64,000 nt of DNA from SCTM01 sp965279655 (lineage in GTDB: Bacteria > Pseudomonadota > Alphaproteobacteria > Rhodospirillales > Rhodospirillaceae). Positions 51,301 through 59,942 of this stretch are shown one piece after another. A model generated the notes under the pieces. That model was not told where the DNA came from and did no database searches. It saw only the letters and a list, made by a program, of their open reading frames with translations. Every line of letters starts with the position of its first letter. Position 1 is the first letter of the stretch. The position numbers and the translations under genes are program-made. The stretch spans positions 4,216,001 to 4,280,000 of the forward strand of contig OZ257255.1 of the NCBI GenBank assembly GCA_965279655.1, read 5' to 3'.

Positions 51301-51900
51301 ATGTTTGGGAAGAAGCGCAAGATCATCGCCCGGGCCGAGCGCGTGCATATTTCCGCGCCGACGAAGGATTGCGCCGACGCGTTCCTCGCCTTCACCCGCG
51401 CCAATGAGGCGTTCCATCATCCCTGGGTGCATCCGGCGATCGATGCGGCAGGCTATCGCGCCTATCTCGAGCGGCTTGAGGTCACGGGCGCGCATGGTTT
51501 CCTGATCGCACGCAACGCCGACGACGCGATGGTTGGCGTGATCAACATCAACGACGTGATCCTCGGCGGATTCCGCTCCGGCTCCCTCGGTTACTACGGC
51601 GACGCCGGCTTCGCGCGGCGTGGCTATATGGCGGAAGGGCTCTCGCTGGTGCTCGACCAGGCGTTCGGCAGCGTCGGGTTGCACCGCATCGAATCCAATC
51701 TGCAGCCCGGCAACGACGCCTCGCGCGCGCTGGTGCAGCGGTTGGGGTTCCGCAAAGAGGGCTTTTCGCCCCGGTTCCTGCAGATCGACGGCGAGTGGCG
51801 CGACCACGAGCGCTGGGCGATCCTCACCGAGGAATGGCACGCCCGCCGCGCAGCGGAACGCGATGCGTCGTCGGCGCACAAACTCTCGCGCGTCGTCTGA
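51301..51900 (+). CDS. RimJ-like GNAT N-acetyltransferase
   Basis: A 199-residue GNAT acetyltransferase of the ribosomal-protein-serine/alanine type. The acetyl-CoA motif is YYGDAGFARRGYMAEGLSLV. The typical RimJ/RimL sequence HRIESNLQPGNDASRALVQR, LGFRKEGFSPRFLQIDGEWR and DHERWAILTEEWHAR follows. It probably acetylates a protein N-terminus, but the substrate is not predictable. The stop is two bases before the truA start. Confidence 0.85.
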   Translation: MFGKKRKIIARAERVHISAPTKDCADAFLAFTRANEAFHHPWVHPAIDAAGYRAYLERLEVTGAHGFLIARNADDAMVGVININDVILGGFRSGSLGYYGDAGFARRGYMAEGLSLVLDQAFGSVGLHRIESNLQPGNDASRALVQRLGFRKEGFSPRFLQIDGEWRDHERWAILTEEWHARRAAERDASSAHKLSRVV

Positions 51901-51902
51901 CC

Positions 51903-52658
51903 ATGCCGCGCTTCAAGCTCACCATCGAATACGACGGCACCGACTATTCCGGCTGGCAGCGACAGATCAACGGCCCGTCGATCCAGGGCGCGCTCGAAGA
52001 TGCGGTGCGCGGTTACTGCCAGGTGGATGCGGTGGTGCAAGGTGCGGGCCGCACGGATGCGGGTGTGCACGCCCGCGGCCAAGTGGCCCACGTGGACCTG
52101 CCGCGCGATGATTCCAACTTCGTCGTCGCCAATGCATTGAACTTCCACCTGAAGCCGCAACCGATTGCGGTGCTGAGCGCGGAGAGAGTGGCGGACGATT
52201 TTCACGCCCGCTTCCAAGCGACCGCGCGCGGTTACGAATACCGCATCCTCACCCGGCGCGGGCCGCCGGCCATCGACGCGCATACGGTGTGGTGGATTCC
52301 GGCGGACCTCGACGTGGCGGCGATGAATGAGGCCGCGCAAGTTTTGATCGGCCACCACGACTTCACGACCTTCCGCGCCACACAGTGTCAGGCGGATTCG
52401 CCGATGAAGACCCTCGACGTATTGAATGTGCGCCGCGAGGGCGAGCAGCTCATCGTGACCGCGTCCGCGCGTTCGTTCCTGCATCACCAGGTGCGCAACA
52501 TCGTCGGCACCCTGCGTCTCGTCGGCGACGGCAAATGGACGGCGGCGGATGTGAAGACGGCACTCGAAGCGAAAGACCGCAGCGCGGGTGGACCTACAGC
52601 GCCCGCAAGCGGGCTCGCGCTGATGTGGGTGAAGTACGGCGATGCGGGTGACAAATAG
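51903..52658 (+). CDS. truA: tRNA pseudouridine synthase A
   Basis: Pseudouridylates positions 38-40 of the tRNA anticodon stem; 251 residues. MPRFKLTIEYDGTDYSGWQR starts the protein, and the catalytic Asp is in GAGRTDAGVHARGQVAHVDL. The FLHHQVRNIVGTLRLVGDGK helix and the C-terminal GLALMWVKYGD match the family. Its last 17 bases overlap the next gene. Confidence 0.96.
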   Translation: MPRFKLTIEYDGTDYSGWQRQINGPSIQGALEDAVRGYCQVDAVVQGAGRTDAGVHARGQVAHVDLPRDDSNFVVANALNFHLKPQPIAVLSAERVADDFHARFQATARGYEYRILTRRGPPAIDAHTVWWIPADLDVAAMNEAAQVLIGHHDFTTFRATQCQADSPMKTLDVLNVRREGEQLIVTASARSFLHHQVRNIVGTLRLVGDGKWTAADVKTALEAKDRSAGGPTAPASGLALMWVKYGDAGDK

Positions 52659-53370
52659 ACCGAGCATATCGGATGGAGTCGCGTCCCTCGTGGTGGCGAC
52701 CGTCACGCGTGGCTTTTTTACTTGCTGTGCATCCTTCGGCTTTTTGTTCATTCCGGTCGACATTGCCGTCACGACTGTTGTGATTGCGGTTGTTGCCGAC
52801 GCCGGCGTTCACCTCTTGGGACGTGCGCTGCCTCAAATCCCGATTGAACTCGGGAAGAGCGCAACTTGGTGCTTGTTTGGGCTTTGGACGTGGATGTTTG
52901 TTACTTACGTCCTGATCGATCCGAACCAAGTGGGGTCCGTTGCATTTGGCGTAAATTGGTTTGAAACGTCACGACGCGCCTTTAACGCGGCATCGCGGCA
53001 AGCCAATTTGGCGAGCCATCAGATTGGGTCGTGGTTCTCAACCTCAATTCTTGGCATGCTGGGTTTCCAAGCTCTCTACTCAATTCTTGCAGTGAAAGTG
53101 TTGCCGCAGGTGCCCAAGAGCAACGCCTCTCCGTTACTCTACAAGTTTACGCGCGTCATCGCGCTAATGGGCTTTCTAGCAGTGGCTTTCACCACTTTCG
53201 CAGTCCATGGCACGGTTACCTCAGAGACGGCTGGCCGTTGGGGGTGGCGATTTGACGGTGGTATGAGGCCGTTTCTTGTCTACGCGGCTATTTGTGGGGG
53301 CGCGCTGAGTGTCCTAGAGATGCTGCGAATATGCGATCGTCAACGCCGTGCACTGAAACTCGACTCTTAG
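52642..53370 (+). CDS. Orphan polytopic membrane protein, lower GC than neighbours
   Basis: A 242-residue predicted membrane protein that I do not recognise. Four to five hydrophobic stretches are seen, around residues 26-58, 74-93, 130-158, 168-192 and 210-230. Its third codon positions are clearly less GC-rich than in the flanking genes, with many TTG, ATT, GTT and TTT codons, which suggests acquisition by transfer. The ATG at 52642 overlaps truA by 17 bases; a later start is possible, since the first 14 residues look uninformative. It is convergent with the small membrane protein after dapE. Confidence 0.55.
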   Translation: MRVTNRPSISDGVASLVVATVTRGFFTCCASFGFLFIPVDIAVTTVVIAVVADAGVHLLGRALPQIPIELGKSATWCLFGLWTWMFVTYVLIDPNQVGSVAFGVNWFETSRRAFNAASRQANLASHQIGSWFSTSILGMLGFQALYSILAVKVLPQVPKSNASPLLYKFTRVIALMGFLAVAFTTFAVHGTVTSETAGRWGWRFDGGMRPFLVYAAICGGALSVLEMLRICDRQRRALKLDS

Positions 53371-53378
53371 GGCGATCG

Positions 53379-53942
53379 CTAAATCTTCCCCACCAGTCCG
53401 TTCACCACTTCGCCGAGCACGAAGTCCAGCACGACGATGCCGAAGGCCATCGCAGGGGCGAGCATGAGGCCCCAGCGGGCGAGGAACGTGGCGTAGAAGA
53501 AGAAAGCCGCGAGCGCGACGAGGTTCAGCACGCCGAGGATGCTCTGCGGCAACAGTTGTCCGTCGGCCATGAAGGCGATCGGCATCATCAATAGGCCCAG
53601 CGGCAGCTGCAGCCAGTTGTAGGCGACGATGTGCCAGTAGTAGCGCGGGCGCCGTTCCAGCAGCTCCGTCACGTAGAGCATGACGAACGGGAACAGCACC
53701 CACAGCAGCACGTAGGTGAGCGCCTTCACCACCAGATAGGGCAGGAGGTCGAGGTTCTCTTTCGCCGCGTCGAAGCTCCATACCCAGTGGAGCGCATGGA
53801 GCGGCAGCAGCATCGCCGCGACGATGAAGGAGCGGGCGAAGCCGCCGGCGGTCTTCTCGAACAGCTCCAATCCGCGCGGTTCGAGCCTGAGCAGCAGCCG
53901 CAAGCCCGTGAGCGCCCCGGCAAGCTGCCCCGCGCCGATCAC
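53379..53942 (-). CDS. Small hypothetical membrane protein downstream of dapE
   Basis: A 187-residue protein with about four transmembrane helices (FIVAAMLLPLHALHWVW, ALTYVLLWVLFPFVMLYVTE, YNWLQLPLGLLMMPIAFM, NLVALAAFFFYATFLARWGL). The GTG start overlaps the dapE stop in GTGA, so it is translationally coupled to dapE. The N-terminus GAGQLAGALTGLRLLLRLEP is amphipathic. No recognised family. Confidence 0.65.
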   Translation of the reverse strand: MIGAGQLAGALTGLRLLLRLEPRGLELFEKTAGGFARSFIVAAMLLPLHALHWVWSFDAAKENLDLLPYLVVKALTYVLLWVLFPFVMLYVTELLERRPRYYWHIVAYNWLQLPLGLLMMPIAFMADGQLLPQSILGVLNLVALAAFFFYATFLARWGLMLAPAMAFGIVVLDFVLGEVVNGLVGKI

Positions 53943-55108
53943 GTCGCGGTTCCCGCGAAAAAGTCGGTGAGCACTTTGGCGTAGACGTCGGTGAGCTTGC
54001 CGATGTCCGCCACGGTGCAGCGTTCGTCCGCCTTGTGCATGGTCTGGCCGACCATGCCGAATTCGCACACCGGGCAGGCGTTCTTGATGAAGCGTGCGTC
54101 CGACGTGCCCCCGGTGGTGGAGAGTTCCGGCGTCACGCCCAGCACGGCCTGCACCGCGCCGCTGACGACGGTGCTCAGATGGCCCGGCGGCGTCAGGAAG
54201 GATTCGCCGGAGATCTTCACCACCAGGTCGTAGCTGTGGCTGCCGGCGAAGTCGTCGAAGGTATCGCGCAGCCACTTGGTGAGCTTTTCGCCGGTGTGCA
54301 GGTCGTTGAAGCGGATGTTGAAGCCCGCCGTCGCAGCACCCGGAATGACGTTGGTGGCCTTGTTGCCCACGTCGATGGTGGTGACCACCAGCGTCGAGGG
54401 CTGAAAGTGCTCCGAGCCCGCATCGAGCGGCTTTGCGGTGACGGCGTTCAGCATCGTCATCAGCCGCGGGATCGGGTTATCCGCCAGATGCGGATACGCG
54501 CTGTGGCCGGGCGTGCCGTAGACGGTGAGCTTGGCCGTCAGCGATCCGCGCCGGCCGATCTTGATCATCTCGCCGAGCTTACTCGGATTGGTGGGTTCGC
54601 CGACGAGGCAGGCGTCGAGCTTCTCGCCCTTGGCCTTCAGCCAGTCGAGCATCTTCACGGTGCCGTTGACCGCGTCGCCCTCTTCGTCGCCGGTGATCAG
54701 CAGGCTCACCGAACCCTGCTTTCCGAAATCAGGTTGGCCGCTCTTCACCCGCGCGACCGCCGCGACGAACGACGCGATCGCCGCCTTCATGTCGGATGCG
54801 CCGCGGCCGTAAAGCACGCCGTCGATCACTTCCGCCTTGAAGGGATCAAGCGTCCAGCCGTCGCCCACGGGCACGACGTCCGTGTGTCCGGCGAAGCAGA
54901 AGTTGGGCGCGGCGGTGCCGAGGCGGGCGTAGAGGTTGTCGATCTTGCCCTCGCCGTCGCCGAAGGGCAGGCGATGGCATTCGAACCCGAGCGACTTCAA
55001 CGCATCCATCAACACGTCGAGCGCGCCCGCGTCCGCGGGCGTCACACTGGGACGCCGGATGAGCGCGCGTGCGAGTTCGACTGGATCGATGGAGGTTGTG
55101 ATGTTCAA
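53939..55108 (-). CDS. dapE: Succinyl-diaminopimelate desuccinylase
   Basis: M20 zinc peptidase family, 389 residues, converting N-succinyl-LL-DAP to LL-DAP for lysine and peptidoglycan. Metal and catalytic motifs: CFAGHTDVVPVGDGW, GRGASDMKAAIASF, LITGDEEGDAVNGT, and GGTSDARFIKNACPVCEFG near the end. The start is TTG, overlapping the dapD stop as TTGA, so the pair is translationally coupled. Its own stop overlaps the next gene as GTGA. Confidence 0.94.
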   Translation of the reverse strand: MNITTSIDPVELARALIRRPSVTPADAGALDVLMDALKSLGFECHRLPFGDGEGKIDNLYARLGTAAPNFCFAGHTDVVPVGDGWTLDPFKAEVIDGVLYGRGASDMKAAIASFVAAVARVKSGQPDFGKQGSVSLLITGDEEGDAVNGTVKMLDWLKAKGEKLDACLVGEPTNPSKLGEMIKIGRRGSLTAKLTVYGTPGHSAYPHLADNPIPRLMTMLNAVTAKPLDAGSEHFQPSTLVVTTIDVGNKATNVIPGAATAGFNIRFNDLHTGEKLTKWLRDTFDDFAGSHSYDLVVKISGESFLTPPGHLSTVVSGAVQAVLGVTPELSTTGGTSDARFIKNACPVCEFGMVGQTMHKADERCTVADIGKLTDVYAKVLTDFFAGTAT

Positions 55109-55950
55109 TCGCGCAACAGTTCGTTGATGGCGGTCTTGGCGCGGGTCTGGGCGTCCACGCGCTTGACGATCACGGCGCAGGCGAGGCTTGGGCCCGGCGA
55201 GCCGTCCGGCAACGCCTTGCCCGGCAGCGCGCCCGGCACGACCACGGAGTAGCTCGGCACGCGGCCCACAAAGATCTCACCCGTGGCGCGGTCGACGATC
55301 TTGGTGGTCGAACTGAGGAACACGCCCATGGCGAGCACCGCGCCTTCTTCCACCACCACGCCCTCGACGACTTCCGAGCGGGCGCCGATGAAGCAGTTGT
55401 CTTCGATGATCACCGGGCCGGCCTGGAGCGGTTCCAGCACGCCGCCAATGCCGACGCCGCCGGAGAGGTGCACGTTCGCGCCGATCTGTGCGCAGGAGCC
55501 CACGGTCGCCCAGGTGTCCACCATGGTGCCCTTGCCGACATAGGCGCCGACATTCACGAAACTCGGCATGAGCACGACGCTCGGGGCGACATAGGCGGAG
55601 TGGCGCACCACGGCGCCCGGCACGGCGCGGAAGCCGGCGGCCTTGAATTCCGAATCGGTCCAGCCGGCGAACTTCGAGGGCACCTTGTCCCACCATCCGC
55701 TGCCGCCGGGGCCGCCGGAGATCACGCTCATGTCGTTCAGGCGGAACGACAGCAGCACGGCCTTCTTCAGCCACTCGTTGACCTGCCAGCCGCTGTTGGA
55801 GGCCTTCTCCGCCACGCGGACCTCACCGCGATCCAATCGCGCGAGGGTTTCGCGGACCGCGTCGGCCGGCTCGCCGCGCGTGGCCGGGGACAAACCATCG
55901 CGGGCGTCCCACGCGCGCTCGATCGCGGCCTTCAAATCATTGATCTGCAT
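55105..55950 (-). CDS. dapD: Tetrahydrodipicolinate N-succinyltransferase
   Basis: Left-handed beta-helix acyltransferase of 281 residues that succinylates THDP in the lysine/DAP pathway. The hexapeptide region includes PSVVLMPSFVNVGAYVGKGT, MVDTWATVGSCAQIGANVHL and VIIEDNCFIGARSEVVEGVV. The ATG at 55950 gives the usual length. It heads dapD-dapE plus the small membrane protein gene. Confidence 0.95.
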   Translation of the reverse strand: MQINDLKAAIERAWDARDGLSPATRGEPADAVRETLARLDRGEVRVAEKASNSGWQVNEWLKKAVLLSFRLNDMSVISGGPGGSGWWDKVPSKFAGWTDSEFKAAGFRAVPGAVVRHSAYVAPSVVLMPSFVNVGAYVGKGTMVDTWATVGSCAQIGANVHLSGGVGIGGVLEPLQAGPVIIEDNCFIGARSEVVEGVVVEEGAVLAMGVFLSSTTKIVDRATGEIFVGRVPSYSVVVPGALPGKALPDGSPGPSLACAVIVKRVDAQTRAKTAINELLRD

Positions 55951-56113
55951 CGTTTTTCTCGACCCCACCCAGGTGCGCCGCGGAAGCCAGCGCAAGCGGC
56001 GCCGAACATAGCGGACAACCCTGTCGCGTCAACAGACGCCGGTCGTCGTCCGCATATCACCTATTACCTCTGCACCATGGCGCGAAGTGATTGGGCACGC
56101 TAAGGTTTCCGCG

Positions 56114-56128
56114 CACTCGAAACGAGTG
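56114..56128. other. CACTCG-AAA-CGAGTG hairpin upstream of the diguanylate cyclase
   Basis: A 6-bp stem with a tri-adenine loop inside the 244-base gap between dapD and the diguanylate cyclase gene. Little else is recognisable in that gap. Confidence 0.3.
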
Positions 56129-56194
56129 AACGCGCACAAGATCTACAACAAATCGGCGCGGACCGCTCCGGGGCGGACAACCCAGGGGGACAGG

Positions 56195-57922
56195 ATGTCA
56201 ACGCAGTCTGCGGCCGCCGGTCGGTCGGAGGGAAACGTGTCTTTAGGGTCGGTCGAGACCCCGCCGCTTCACGTCTCAGCGCCTGCCTTGCAGCGCTATG
56301 AAGAGCCTGTCTTTTGCGTGGCCACCGACGGCCTGCTGGTGCCGGCCAACCCCTTGGCGCGCGATTTCCTGCTGCGCCTGACCTCCTCGGACGTCGATAA
56401 GCTCGCCGCTGCCGCCCAGAAATCGGCCCTGCAGAATCGCGCCGTGGTCGACATGGTCGACGTTGGGGCCGGCTCATCGCTTCAACATCTCCAGATCACC
56501 CTGGTGCCGCTGGCGACCGATTCCAGCGCGCTGCTGTTCGTGCGCGATCTCACCCTCGACAACACCCTGCGCACGGCGCTGGTGGAGAGCCGGCGCCGCT
56601 ACAAGGATTTCATCGACATCTCCTCGGACTTCCCCTGGGAGATCAGCCGCAATCGCCGCTTCGTGTTCGTGCCGCCGCGCGGCGCGCTCGGGTATACGCC
56701 GGAGGCGCTGATCTCCTGCGATCCCACCACGCTGGTGGCCGGCGATGCGGTCATGGGCACCGGCATGCCGTTCCTCACCCAGCGGCGTATCGAGAACGAG
56801 GAGTTCTGGCTGAAGCGCGCGGACGGCCGCGCGGCCTGTGTGCTGGTCTCCGCGATGGCGCTGGTCGATGCGGAAGGGCGCTGGATCGGCGCCCGCGGCG
56901 TGTGCCGCGATGTCACCGAAACCCGCGACCGCGAGAACACGCTCACCCGGGTGCGCAACCGGGAACGCATGCTCACCCGCATCGTCCGCGCTTTCCGCGA
57001 CGAGGTGGATCCGGAGGCGATGCTGAACGTCGCGGCGGACGTGCTCGCCCGCGGGCTCGGCGCGGAACACTGCCAGATCTTCCGCGCGTCGGAGGATGAG
57101 ACCACCACGCCGGGCTACCGCCATGCCGCACATATCGGCGATCTGCCGCCGGAAGCCGCGGTGTCGGTGTTATCGAGCCTGGCCGACGGCGCGGCGGCGG
57201 CGGAAGTGGTGATCAACGGCTGGCAGGTGCTGGCCTCGCCGGCGCGCTATCAGCATGAAGCCAACGGCGCGGTGGTGCTGTGGCGCAAGGTGGAGCGCGG
57301 CGCCTGGAACGACGACGATCGCCTGCTGCTGGGAGACATCGCCAACCAGGTCGGCATCACCATCGAGCAGCTTTCCCACCATGAACATGTGCTGAAGATT
57401 TCGCGCACCGATGCGCTCACCGGCTTGCTGAACCGCGGCGCTTTCCTGGACGGCCTGCGCCGTCACATCTCGCGCGGCGACCGGGTGCCGGCGGGCAGCA
57501 CCACGTCCGTGCTGATGTACGTGGACCTCGACAACTTCAAGCACGTCAACGACACCAAGGGTCATCAGGCCGGCGACGACCTGCTGCAGAAGGTGCGCGC
57601 GATTCTCGTTCAGCAGACCCGCCCGACGGATTTGGTCGCGCGCCTGGGCGGAGACGAGTTCGCCGTGTGGCTGCACAACGCGGACCTGTCCATCGGTGAA
57701 CGCCGCGCCAATCAGTTCCTGGAGCGGACAAAGGAACTCCTCGCCTATTCCGGCAGTCCCGATCGGCCGATCGGCATGTCCATCGGCGTCGCGGTGTGGG
57801 TCGCGGGTCCGGAAAACATGGAGCAACTGCTCGCCCGCGCCGATGCGGCGATGTATGCCGCCAAGCGCGGCGGCAAGGGCAGTTTCACGGTGGCGCCGCC
57901 GGCGACCGCCATGGTGGGCTAG
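56195..57922 (+). CDS. PAS-GAF-GGDEF diguanylate cyclase
   Basis: A 575-residue cytosolic sensor and diguanylate cyclase that makes c-di-GMP from GTP. A PAS-like sensory region (about residues 130-260, including RRRYKDFIDISSDFPWEISR) and a GAF-like region (about 275-410) precede the GGDEF domain. The catalytic motif RLGGDEFAVWL is at about residues 483-493, with an intact inhibitory I-site RPTD five residues before GGDEF. I chose the ATG at 56195, which follows AGGGGGA. No membrane segment or EAL domain is present. The DUF2336 gene follows by five bases. Confidence 0.88.
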   Translation: MSTQSAAAGRSEGNVSLGSVETPPLHVSAPALQRYEEPVFCVATDGLLVPANPLARDFLLRLTSSDVDKLAAAAQKSALQNRAVVDMVDVGAGSSLQHLQITLVPLATDSSALLFVRDLTLDNTLRTALVESRRRYKDFIDISSDFPWEISRNRRFVFVPPRGALGYTPEALISCDPTTLVAGDAVMGTGMPFLTQRRIENEEFWLKRADGRAACVLVSAMALVDAEGRWIGARGVCRDVTETRDRENTLTRVRNRERMLTRIVRAFRDEVDPEAMLNVAADVLARGLGAEHCQIFRASEDETTTPGYRHAAHIGDLPPEAAVSVLSSLADGAAAAEVVINGWQVLASPARYQHEANGAVVLWRKVERGAWNDDDRLLLGDIANQVGITIEQLSHHEHVLKISRTDALTGLLNRGAFLDGLRRHISRGDRVPAGSTTSVLMYVDLDNFKHVNDTKGHQAGDDLLQKVRAILVQQTRPTDLVARLGGDEFAVWLHNADLSIGERRANQFLERTKELLAYSGSPDRPIGMSIGVAVWVAGPENMEQLLARADAAMYAAKRGGKGSFTVAPPATAMVG

Positions 57923-57927
57923 GGCCC

Positions 57928-59241
57928 ATGTCCACCGCCAAGAACCGCCTCGTCCATCTTCTCGGCCTGCCGGGCCAGCGCATCACCTACGAACAGGCGC
58001 GCGACCTGTTGGATCATCCGGATGCGTCGGTGCGCCTAGAGCTTGCCGAACGCAACGATCTTGAGCCCGAGATCTTGTTTTACCTTTCGCGCGATCCGGA
58101 CCCGCGGGTGCGTCGCGCCATCGCCATCAATGAAGCCACGCCGCCCAAGGCCTCGCTGCTGCTCGCCTCCGACACGGACGCCGACGTGCGCTGCGACTTG
58201 GCGGACCGCGTCACGCGCGTCGTGCCGGGGCTTGCGCGCAAGGATCAGGTAAAGACCTTCCGGGCCGTGCATCAGGTGCTGTCGCTGTTGGCGCGCGACC
58301 AATTGCCCCGCGTCCGCCGCGTGCTGTCGCAAGCCCTCCACTCGGTGCCGGATGCGCCCCACGACGTCATCTTCACCCTGGCGAAGGATCCGGAGATCAG
58401 CGTCGCCGCGCCGATCCTCGAGTTCTCGCCGGTGCTCACGGATGAGGACCTGATCGAGATCATCGCCGCGAGCCCCATGACCGCCTCCTTGATGGCGATC
58501 TCGCGGCGCATCAACGTCGGCGAGGAAGTCAGCCATGCGCTGGTCGGAAGCGGTCAGGTGGACGTGATCACCTCGCTGCTGCGCAACGAGAGCGCCCAAA
58601 TCCGCGAAGAGACCCTCGACGCCATCATCGATGCGGCGCCCCACCAGGCGACCTGGCACGAGCCCTTGGTCAATCGGCGCAATCTGCCCTCGCGTGCGGC
58701 GTTGCGCATGGCGGAATTCGTCGCCACGGTGCTGTTGCAGAAACTCGCCGAGCGCAGGGATCTCGACCCCACCACCATCGAGAGCCTGGGTCACATGGTG
58801 CGCGACAAGCTGCGCAAGGAAGACGGCCTTCATCTCGATGCGGGCGAGGGCATCTTCTCGGGCGAAGCGATGGAGTTGGCGCAGCGCCAAGTGGAAGCGA
58901 TGCGGCGCCAGGGCAAGCTGACGGAGCGTCACCTGCTGCAAGTGGCGGCGGAGAACACCGCACCGCTCGTGGCGTCGGCGCTCGCCCTGATGGCCGAGTT
59001 GCCCGTCGCGGCCGTGGTGGAGGCGCTTCGCGCCGCCAGCGGGAAGGGCGTGCTCGCCATGTGCTGGGCGGCGGACCTCTCCGCGGAAGGTGCCGCGCAG
59101 ATTCAGCTCAGGGTCGGTCGCGTGCCGCCCGACGATGTCGTCAACCCGCGCCCGGGTGGCGGCTTCGATGCCACCGAGGCCGAACTCGAGTGGCAGATCG
59201 AAATGTATCAAGACCTCGCCCGTAAAAAGGCCGAGGGCTGA
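57928..59241 (+). CDS. DUF2336 domain-containing protein
   Basis: A 437-residue, mostly helical protein with the HEAT-like repeats of the DUF2336 family. For example ARDLLDHPDASVRLELAERN and LSRDPDPRVRRAIAINEATP are spaced along the N-terminal half. The family is largely restricted to alphaproteobacteria and unknown in function. The gene starts five bases after the diguanylate cyclase stop, so the two are likely one operon. Convergent with the HAD gene one base away. Confidence 0.85.
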   Translation: MSTAKNRLVHLLGLPGQRITYEQARDLLDHPDASVRLELAERNDLEPEILFYLSRDPDPRVRRAIAINEATPPKASLLLASDTDADVRCDLADRVTRVVPGLARKDQVKTFRAVHQVLSLLARDQLPRVRRVLSQALHSVPDAPHDVIFTLAKDPEISVAAPILEFSPVLTDEDLIEIIAASPMTASLMAISRRINVGEEVSHALVGSGQVDVITSLLRNESAQIREETLDAIIDAAPHQATWHEPLVNRRNLPSRAALRMAEFVATVLLQKLAERRDLDPTTIESLGHMVRDKLRKEDGLHLDAGEGIFSGEAMELAQRQVEAMRRQGKLTERHLLQVAAENTAPLVASALALMAELPVAAVVEALRAASGKGVLAMCWAADLSAEGAAQIQLRVGRVPPDDVVNPRPGGGFDATEAELEWQIEMYQDLARKKAEG

Positions 59242-59242
59242 C

Positions 59243-59938
59243 CTAAGCCAACGCTGCTACGGCTTCCTCCAGCCACCCGACCATATCGTCCGTGACGAAG
59301 CGGCAATGGCTCACGTCATCGTCCGCGGCCGGCACGTGTTCCGGATGGCGCACCCACACGGTCACCATACCGAGGTCCGCGGCGGGCTTCAGGTTCTTGA
59401 AACTGTCCTCGAACATCGCCGCGCGCGCGGGCGCGATCCCCAGCGATTTCACCATCGCCGCATAGGGTGCGGGATCTGGCTTGGGGATGTAGGTGCCGGC
59501 GCGGATGTCGAAGATGGCATCGAAGTGCTCCGCCACGCCCAGGCGCGCGAGCACCTGCGCCGCGTGGTATTCCGAGCCGTTGGTGTAGATCACCTTGCGC
59601 CCTGGAAGCGCGGCCAGGGCCGCGGCCAGTTCCGGGTCCGGCGCCAGCACGCTGTGATCGATGTCGTGGACGAAGTCGATGAAGGCGTCGGGATCGATGC
59701 CGTGGTTCAGCACCAGTCCGCGCAAGCTGGTGCCGTATTTTCGGTAGTAGGATTTCTGAAGCGCGAACGCTTCCTCCGCCGAGATATCGAACAGCTTGGC
59801 GATATAGGTCTTCATCCGGACGTCGATCTGATGGAACAGATTCGTGCCGGCGGCATAGAGCGTGTTGTCGAGATCGAACACCCAGCCCTCGACATGGGCC
59901 AGGTCGGCACGGGTGACGGCGGGGCGGCTCGCCGCCAC
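59243..59938 (-). CDS. Pyrimidine 5'-nucleotidase-type HAD hydrolase
   Basis: A 231-residue HAD superfamily IA hydrolase. The DxDxT nucleophile motif is FDLDNTLYAAG, followed by the YIAKLFDISAEEAFALQKSY cap region. Motif II reads VIYTNGSEYHA, and the C-terminal FEDSFKNLKPAADLGMVTVW is motif IV. This combination is that of the SDT1-type pyrimidine 5'-nucleotidases. The GTG start lies 4 bases after the argB stop, so it is likely co-transcribed with argB. Confidence 0.82.
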   Translation of the reverse strand: MAASRPAVTRADLAHVEGWVFDLDNTLYAAGTNLFHQIDVRMKTYIAKLFDISAEEAFALQKSYYRKYGTSLRGLVLNHGIDPDAFIDFVHDIDHSVLAPDPELAAALAALPGRKVIYTNGSEYHAAQVLARLGVAEHFDAIFDIRAGTYIPKPDPAPYAAMVKSLGIAPARAAMFEDSFKNLKPAADLGMVTVWVRHPEHVPAADDDVSHCRFVTDDMVGWLEEAVAALA

Positions 59939-59942
59939 GGAC

